Program-made: the position numbers and the translations under genes
Assembly: GCA_023143375.1 (NCBI GenBank)
Contig: JAGLHQ010000011.1
Coordinates: 1 to 42,719, forward strand
Direction of reading: 5' to 3'
Origin: Planctomycetota bacterium
GTDB taxonomy: Bacteria; Planctomycetota; Phycisphaerae; Sedimentisphaerales; Anaerohalosphaeraceae
DNA: 42,719 bases
Shown: positions 37,948 to 42,719 of the stretch, one piece after another
Layout of the letters: the number at the start of each line of letters is the position of its first letter
How positions within the stretch are numbered: position 1 is the stretch's first letter
Notes under the pieces: generated by a model
Told to the model about the DNA's origin: nothing
The model's database searches: none
The model's input: only the letters and a program-made list of their open reading frames with translations

Positions 37948-37969
37948 ACTGCCTCCTTTCTTATTTTAC

Positions 37970-37998
37970 AATTTATCAAAGAACCTGCCCCTTGTCAA
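37970..37998 (-). promoter_or_regulatory. sigma70-type promoter of recombination operon
   Basis: Minus strand TTGACA-17 nt-TAAATT. Confidence 0.6.
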
Positions 37999-38038
37999 GT
38001 TTTTTCTTTACATATTATCAAAGATGTGCCAATATTAA

Positions 38039-38230
38039 TGTGGGGTGGCGGAATAGGTAGACGCTAGACGCTGATAACGTCGAGAAGTAAAGGACGGAGA
38101 TGAACCCTTCGAGGGCTAAATAATTCTCCAAATCGTCCGCTTCAAGAAAAACATGGGCTGTTCCTAGGTGGCTAAAGCCGGTGTTGATTAAGGAAGACTA
38201 TGTAGGGTGCAAATCCCTACCCCTTACACT
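38039..38230 (+). ncRNA. large tRNA-like structured RNA / leader with Leu-type D-arm, GAT anticodon loop, long structured variable region and T-arm
   Basis: TGTGGGG TGGCGGAATAGGTAGACGC T AGACG-CTGATAA-CGTCG ... GAAG/CTTC, GGACG/CGTCC, GAGA/TCTC, CCCT/AGGG helices ... TAGGG-TGCAAAT-CCCTA CCCC TTACA. Confidence 0.6.
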
Positions 38231-38245
38231 TAAAAAGGAGGACAC

Positions 38246-38467
38246 ATGGCAACGCCCATAGCAAAGATACTCAAGAAGCTCGACATGACGGCTTTGGCTC
38301 TCAGTGACGCGCTCGATCTCAGCGATACGACGGTCTACAAATGGACGTACTCGAAGGCTAGGCAGGGCACGGGCGGAAACATACCGCCGAAATATCACAG
38401 GCCGATCATGAGGCTCGCCAAGAAGAAGAAGGTCGAGCTAACGCCGTCAGACTTCGTGGCGCTGTAG
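38246..38467 (+). CDS. small HTH (Cro/YdaS-like) protein
   Basis: ALALSDALDLSDTTVYKWTYSKARQGTGGNIPPKYHRPIMRLAKKK; RBS AAAAAGGAGG. Confidence 0.65.
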   Translation: MATPIAKILKKLDMTALALSDALDLSDTTVYKWTYSKARQGTGGNIPPKYHRPIMRLAKKKKVELTPSDFVAL

Positions 38468-38494
38468 GCCCAAAAAGAGCGAAAGGAGAATAAA

Positions 38495-38914
38495 ATGGAA
38501 CCAGACCCATCGTTAATTTTAACTGTAGGCTTGCCACGCTCAGGCAAAAGCACATGGGCGAAAAAGCAAGGGCATCCAATAGTCAATCCTGATTCAATCC
38601 GCCTAGCACTACATGGTGAGCGTTTTCTGCCTGAAGCAGAGCCAATGATATGGATGATTGTTCGTTATATGATACGGGCGTTATTTCTTGCCGGTCATAA
38701 AACGGTTATTCTTGACGCCTGCAATACAAAAGCAAAACGGCGAGACCCATGGATGGAGTTTTGCGGTCAATATGGATATATATACAAAATAGAGCTATTC
38801 AAAGCAACACCTCAAGTATGTATCCAGAGAGCGCTAGAGATGAAAGACAAAGAGATCATACCCGTCATTAATAGAATGGCGAAATCATCCGACGTGCCTT
38901 TTGGCTCTTTTTAA
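38495..38914 (+). CDS. P-loop kinase, polynucleotide-kinase-like
   Basis: LILTVGLPRSGKSTWAKKQGHPIVNPDSIRLALHG...VILDACNT. Confidence 0.75.
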   Translation: MEPDPSLILTVGLPRSGKSTWAKKQGHPIVNPDSIRLALHGERFLPEAEPMIWMIVRYMIRALFLAGHKTVILDACNTKAKRRDPWMEFCGQYGYIYKIELFKATPQVCIQRALEMKDKEIIPVINRMAKSSDVPFGSF

Positions 38915-40314
38915 TGTTCACCCTCCATCCTTACCAAGAGGATATGATCCAGGGCGCACGACAAGCCCTCCGCACAGAAAACTCCATACTCTTGCAAGCT
39001 CCTACGGGGGCAGGCAAGACCGTTCTCGCTTCAACCATGCTCGGCAGAGCCAGCAAAAAGGGCCTCCGAGCGTTCTTTATCTGCCACCGAGCAGAGCTTA
39101 TCGACCAGACCGCACGAACCTTTGACGAGGTTGGTATACCTTATGGCTTTATCGCCTCGGGTATGCGACCCGATCCCTTCCAGCCAGTACAGATATGCTC
39201 CATACAGACCCTTGTAAAGCGATACCAGCGCGTGCAACGGCCAGACCTTTGCGTATGGGACGAGTGCCATCATCTCGGCGCCCGTAGCTGGGCGAGGGCC
39301 CACGACTATTACAGCGACGCAAAGCATGTCGGTTTGACCGCAACTCCCGAGAGGCTGGACGGCAAAGGGCTCAAGGCGCAGTTCTCCGAGATGGTCAAGG
39401 GCCCCTCAGTGGCATGGCTCATCGAGCACGGGTATCTCGCGGACTATAAGGTCTACGCTCCATCAAGGCCGGACCTGTCCGGCGTACATACCAAAATGGG
39501 GGACTACGCGCGGAACGAGCTTGCGACGACAATGGACGACAAGACTATTACCGGTGACGCCATGGCTCACTATCAGCGCCTTACTCCTGGTAAGCGAGCT
39601 ATCGTCTTCTGTGTCTCCATCAAACACTCTCAGCATGTCGCAGAGCAGTTCAAGGCCGCCGGCATAGAGGCCACGCACATCGATGGCAAGATGGGCAAGG
39701 TGGAGCGTAAAGCGGCTATCAGCGACTTCCGCTCGGGACGGACCAAGGTGCTATGCAACGTCGAGATTGTCGGAGAGGGCTTTGACCTGCCGGCTATTGA
39801 GGCCGCGATACTCCTACGGCCCACGCAGTCAACGGCCCTTTACCTCCAGCAAGTAGGCAGGACCCTAAGAGTTAAGCCTGACGGCGCGAAGGCTGTCATC
39901 CTGGATCATGCTGGCAACGTCATGCGCCACGGCCTACCCGACGAGGAGCGCGATTGGACGCTTGAGGGGCATAAGCGTAAGGGACGGCGGAAAGAGCAGG
40001 AGCAGAGCGTGTTCATCACGCAATGCCCTAAATGCTACTTCGTCTTTAAGCCAGCGCCAGTATGCCCTGAGTGTGGACACCGCCATATACCCGTGGGGCG
40101 CATGCCGGACACTAAGGACGGCGAGCTTGTCGAGGTGGATAAGGACGCGCTCAAGAGGCGTCGCAGGCGCGAGCGAAGCAACGCAACGACATATGAGGAC
40201 TTGGTTGCGCTCGGGCAGGAAAGAGACTACAAAGCGCCTCACACTTGGGCTCGGTATATCATAGCGGCGAGAGAGAAGAAGTTAAAAAGGATAATGTCAA
40301 GGAGGTTCGCATGA
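38914..40314 (+). CDS. SF2 DEAD/DEAH-box helicase with C-terminal zinc ribbon
   Basis: LHPYQEDMI, APTGAGKTVLAS, VWDECHHLGA, GLTATPERLDGKGL, QQVGRTLRVKP; CPKCYFVFKPAPVCPECGH. Confidence 0.9.
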   Translation: MFTLHPYQEDMIQGARQALRTENSILLQAPTGAGKTVLASTMLGRASKKGLRAFFICHRAELIDQTARTFDEVGIPYGFIASGMRPDPFQPVQICSIQTLVKRYQRVQRPDLCVWDECHHLGARSWARAHDYYSDAKHVGLTATPERLDGKGLKAQFSEMVKGPSVAWLIEHGYLADYKVYAPSRPDLSGVHTKMGDYARNELATTMDDKTITGDAMAHYQRLTPGKRAIVFCVSIKHSQHVAEQFKAAGIEATHIDGKMGKVERKAAISDFRSGRTKVLCNVEIVGEGFDLPAIEAAILLRPTQSTALYLQQVGRTLRVKPDGAKAVILDHAGNVMRHGLPDEERDWTLEGHKRKGRRKEQEQSVFITQCPKCYFVFKPAPVCPECGHRHIPVGRMPDTKDGELVEVDKDALKRRRRRERSNATTYEDLVALGQERDYKAPHTWARYIIAAREKKLKRIMSRRFA

Positions 40315-40664
40315 GCAAGCCTGAGATAGACATACAAAACGAAATAAGGATAGCTTTGGCCGACGCCGGCACGATGAACTGGCGGAACAATACGGGAGCC
40401 CTCAAAGACCGTGATGGACGTTTGGTGCGCTATGGCCTCTGTCCAGGTTCTTCAGATATTATCGGCATCAAGAAAATTAAGATCACGGAAGATATGGTTG
40501 GGCAAGAAATTGGCAGGTTCGTAGCAATAGAGGTTAAGACCCTGAAGGGCAAGGCAAGCGAGGACCAAGAGAAGTTCTTACACCTTGTCCGCAAGCACGG
40601 CGGCCTCGCGGGGGTGGCTAGGAGTGAGGAGGAGGCTCTTGCTGTGATCGCCTCCCGTTCGTAA
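40311..40664 (+). CDS. VRR-NUC domain nuclease
   Basis: MSKPEIDIQNEIRIAL..WRNNTGALKDRDGRLVRYGLCPGSSDIIG..GRFVAIEVKTLKGKASEDQEKFL; start at 40311 after AAGGAGG. Confidence 0.85.
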   Translation: MSKPEIDIQNEIRIALADAGTMNWRNNTGALKDRDGRLVRYGLCPGSSDIIGIKKIKITEDMVGQEIGRFVAIEVKTLKGKASEDQEKFLHLVRKHGGLAGVARSEEEALAVIASRS

Positions 40665-40755
40665 ACTCGCCGTCGATGCAGTCGCACTCAAGGACGCCGT
40701 GGGGTTCGTTGTCGGTCTGCTTACTAACATCTTCACCACAAGAGGTACAGGTCAT
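40618..40755 (-). CDS. small zinc-ribbon protein (45 aa), convergent overlap with VRR-NUC gene
   Basis: MTCTSCGEDVSKQTDNEPHGVLECDCIDGEFTNGRRSQQEPPPHS*. Confidence 0.4.
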   Translation of the reverse strand: MTCTSCGEDVSKQTDNEPHGVLECDCIDGEFTNGRRSQQEPPPHS

Positions 40756-40756
40756 T

Positions 40757-40936
40757 TTAGTCTCCGAGTTCGTCTATACAGGTTTGAGGTCTAATATAAA
40801 CAACGCCCCGATTATCCGGTAATCTAATTAATATATGTTCTTCTACCACATCACACCAACCCTCACTTCTTTTCTGTAAGCAAGGACATCCGTTACATTC
40901 TTTAGAACTTTTAAGCTTCCACTCTAACTTAGGCAT
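40757..40936 (-). CDS. Cys-rich hypothetical protein
   Basis: MPKLEWKLKSSKECNGCPCLQKRSEGWCDVV...; start at 40936 overlapping the upstream gene. Confidence 0.5.
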   Translation of the reverse strand: MPKLEWKLKSSKECNGCPCLQKRSEGWCDVVEEHILIRLPDNRGVVYIRPQTCIDELGD

Positions 40937-41333
40937 TTTCCTTATCCCTTTCACGGAAGAATTCAAGTAAACTAAGGGCGAGGTCAGGGGCAGAGGTGAG
41001 AATCTCTGATGATAATTTAAATGTGTAGATAGACCTCTCTGCAACACCCAAAAGTACATTAAGACTATCAATTCTCCTAGCTATCCTCCCTGACATACGC
41101 CCCATAAATTTAGTATAGCTTTCATTCTTTTCAAACGCAGGCCATATCTTCCCGTATAAATCCGAAGGGGAGTCGGGGTCGAGTTGATATTTATTATGTG
41201 TCTTCTCGTCACATTTTCTGCAAATACGATAAGGACTAAATACACAAGATTCTGGAGTACCTGCAATACCCCACCATTCATGAAAACACAACCCAACTTT
41301 TCCTATGAGATACTTCTGATCTTCTTCTTTCAT
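40929..41333 (-). CDS. phage ABA-sandwich-like protein with zinc ribbon
   Basis: CFHEWWGIAGTPESCVFSPYRICRKCDEKTHNKYQLDPDSPSDLYGKIWPAFEKNESYTKFM. Confidence 0.6.
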   Translation of the reverse strand: MKEEDQKYLIGKVGLCFHEWWGIAGTPESCVFSPYRICRKCDEKTHNKYQLDPDSPSDLYGKIWPAFEKNESYTKFMGRMSGRIARRIDSLNVLLGVAERSIYTFKLSSEILTSAPDLALSLLEFFRERDKENA

Positions 41334-41476
41334 GGTTGCTCCTTGTCGGCTTTAACGCAAGTTTCTTTTGTTATAATTACGCGACCCGGGTCATAACAAT
41401 TTTCTAGAGCCTCTTCTCTTGTATCACCCTCAGATTCATATTCTTCTCGAACCCATCTTATAATTTTCCAAATCAT
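41330..41476 (-). CDS. small hypothetical protein (48 aa)
   Basis: MIWKIIRWVREEYESEGDTREEALENCYDPGRVIITKETCVKADKEQP*; overlaps both neighbours by 4 nt. Confidence 0.5.
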   Translation of the reverse strand: MIWKIIRWVREEYESEGDTREEALENCYDPGRVIITKETCVKADKEQP

Positions 41477-41895
41477 ACCCTTATCCACCCTTTCTCTGAG
41501 TCCCATGTCTTTGAATAAAGATCGTGCATTATGAAGGCTAGGACTATGATGTGGAGAGGCCAGTCTTTTTGAAGCGTGGGAAATTTAGATAATCTACAAA
41601 TAAAATATTTGCCCCATGAAATCGGCGTATCGCTTGCTCTCCCTTTTAACCACATCTCCGCTAATTGCTCGATTGAGGGCTCATAAGTTAATTGAGATGT
41701 GTGAAATTCGGCCATAGCTAATCCGGCACGGCCTATAATCCAATAGTTGCCTGATGAATGAGCGCCTTTTCGAACAATAAATTGTGCATCGTGGGGGAAA
41801 TCACCGCAACGCACCCTATCCCCCACCTTCGGCTCCCACCCCTCTTGTATCTCCGGCGTGTCGAACATTCTGATATACTTCGGGCCAAGTGTCAT
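41473..41895 (-). CDS. hypothetical protein
   Basis: 140 aa; EGWEPKVGDRVRCGDFPHDAQFIVRKG. Confidence 0.6.
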   Translation of the reverse strand: MTLGPKYIRMFDTPEIQEGWEPKVGDRVRCGDFPHDAQFIVRKGAHSSGNYWIIGRAGLAMAEFHTSQLTYEPSIEQLAEMWLKGRASDTPISWGKYFICRLSKFPTLQKDWPLHIIVLAFIMHDLYSKTWDSEKGWIRV

Positions 41896-42050
41896 TGGTT
41901 GCCTCTCTGATAAAGCTCCTTGGCTTGTTTATGTATGCGGCAAACATGAGAATGTCCTGTGTCCGGCTCTGGTTCCCAAGTGTCAAGGTCACAATTACAA
42001 CCAAGCTCTTTAGATAATTCCTCGACTATTTCTTTTAGCTCCTTCTTCAT
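41892..42050 (-). CDS. small hypothetical protein (52 aa)
   Basis: MKKELKEIVEELSKELGCNCDLDTWEPEPDTGHSHVCRIHKQAKELYQRGNQ*. Confidence 0.5.
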   Translation of the reverse strand: MKKELKEIVEELSKELGCNCDLDTWEPEPDTGHSHVCRIHKQAKELYQRGNQ

Positions 42051-42088
42051 CCTCTCCCCTCCCTTGCTTTCTCGTTAAGAGTTGTTGG

Positions 42089-42295
42089 TTACTGCCAGTC
42101 CTCTATGATAAGCCCCACATATTTTTCTTCAATCTCTATATTATTTAAGGCACGGATTAATTCTGGATATTGTTTTTCAAAAAGGGGTTTTTTCTTTTCC
42201 CAATCACACCATCGAGTAATGTCGCCTTTATCTACATAGAAATACCAAAACATACCTAAATCATCTTCTGTTAGCTTCTCTTCATCCCTCGTCAT
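42089..42295 (-). CDS. hypothetical protein
   Basis: 68 aa acidic. Confidence 0.5.
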   Translation of the reverse strand: MTRDEEKLTEDDLGMFWYFYVDKGDITRWCDWEKKKPLFEKQYPELIRALNNIEIEEKYVGLIIEDWQ

Positions 42296-42310
42296 CTTCT
42301 GGCCTCTCTT

Positions 42311-42719
42311 TTATGGGAATACTCCTGTTTCCAGATGTGTCTGAATTTTACATTTCAATCCCCAAATTCTCAAAGCTCCGAGCCTCGCCACTTTGTAGCG
42401 TTCTTCATCTGTGAGTTTGCGTGCGTGCTTATTCGGTTTGGGCTTCCGTAGAATTTGGCATATCAAACTATTGTAATGTTTTTCTCGCTTGAGTACAATT
42501 ACCCCCGCCCTCTCTGGTATGTACTCAATACAGCCCTCTAGCTTTTCAGGTATGGCAAAGTAAAGATTTTTTATCAAGTCGCTCTCGTGATTGTGTGGCT
42601 TGTCCGCATCTTTTTTTAAATCGGCCTTGCTTATTTTTATCTCTACCTCGGTGGCATAACCCGCTTGGCTTACAATAAATAGGTCACACTCGTGTATGTT
42701 CAAGCCCCAACTGACATTT
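42311..42719 (-). CDS. MmcB-like protein, body; N-terminus at window positions 92-1
   Basis: NVSWGLNIHECDLFIVSQAGYATEVEIKISKADLKKDADKPHNHESDLIKNLYFAIPEKLEGCIEYIPERAGVIVL; in frame with 1-92 across the junction (501 nt, 167 codons). Confidence 0.8.
   Translation of the reverse strand, partial: NVSWGLNIHECDLFIVSQAGYATEVEIKISKADLKKDADKPHNHESDLIKNLYFAIPEKLEGCIEYIPERAGVIVLKREKHYNSLICQILRKPKPNKHARKLTDEERYKVARLGALRIWGLKCKIQTHLETGVFP

Noticed and set aside
38071-38077. CUGAUAA as a hammerhead-ribozyme core
   Set aside because: The core requires CUGANGA and matching GAAA/GUC segments; these are not in place. The anticodon-loop reading fits better.
38039-38230. Group I intron in a tRNA gene
   Set aside because: No recognisable P/Q/R/S core blocks and the insert (about 120 nt, in the variable region rather than the anticodon loop) is too short; a covariance-model scan would settle it.
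38203-38230. attP site formed by a tRNA 3' end
   Set aside because: No integrase or recombinase for integration was recognised and the tRNA-like pattern also includes the 5' half; cannot be fully excluded without host genomes.
1-42719. CRISPR arrays, transposases, rRNA genes
   Set aside because: No regularly spaced repeat-spacer pattern, transposase motifs or rRNA-like segments were seen.

Overview
The window looks like a complete circular (or circularly permuted) genome of a P22-like podovirus, 42,719 bp. One minus-strand gene (MmcB-like protein) runs across the two window ends in frame. Layout: a leftward early/accessory arm (about 8250 to 92, wrapping to about 42719-40618) with a primase/helicase, a methyltransferase-like protein and many small zinc-ribbon proteins; a rightward late arm (8894-35093) with TerS, TerL, portal, scaffold, P22-type coat, gp4/gp10-like tail factors, spike, ejection proteins, fibres and lysis genes; a leftward recombination module (37947-35161) with MazG, YqaJ-type exonuclease and RecT; and a rightward module (38246-40664) with HTH, P-loop kinase, SF2 helicase and VRR-NUC. 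No integrase, DNA polymerase or CRISPR was recognised. The most unusual signals are two tRNA-like structured 5' leaders (38039-38230 + and 5311-5371 -), each ending directly at the ribosome-binding site of a small gene. The first has a Leu-type D-arm, an Ile(GAU)-type anticodon loop, a T-arm and about 120 nt of extra structured variable region. Other points of interest are a 10-bp-phased repeat array plus AT-rich DNA next to an apparently leaderless late promoter, a spike with a Sec-like signal peptide, a beta-propeller fibre, and a lectin-like structural gene upstream of terL. All calls come from reading the sequence and the ORF track; no database or folding program was run.
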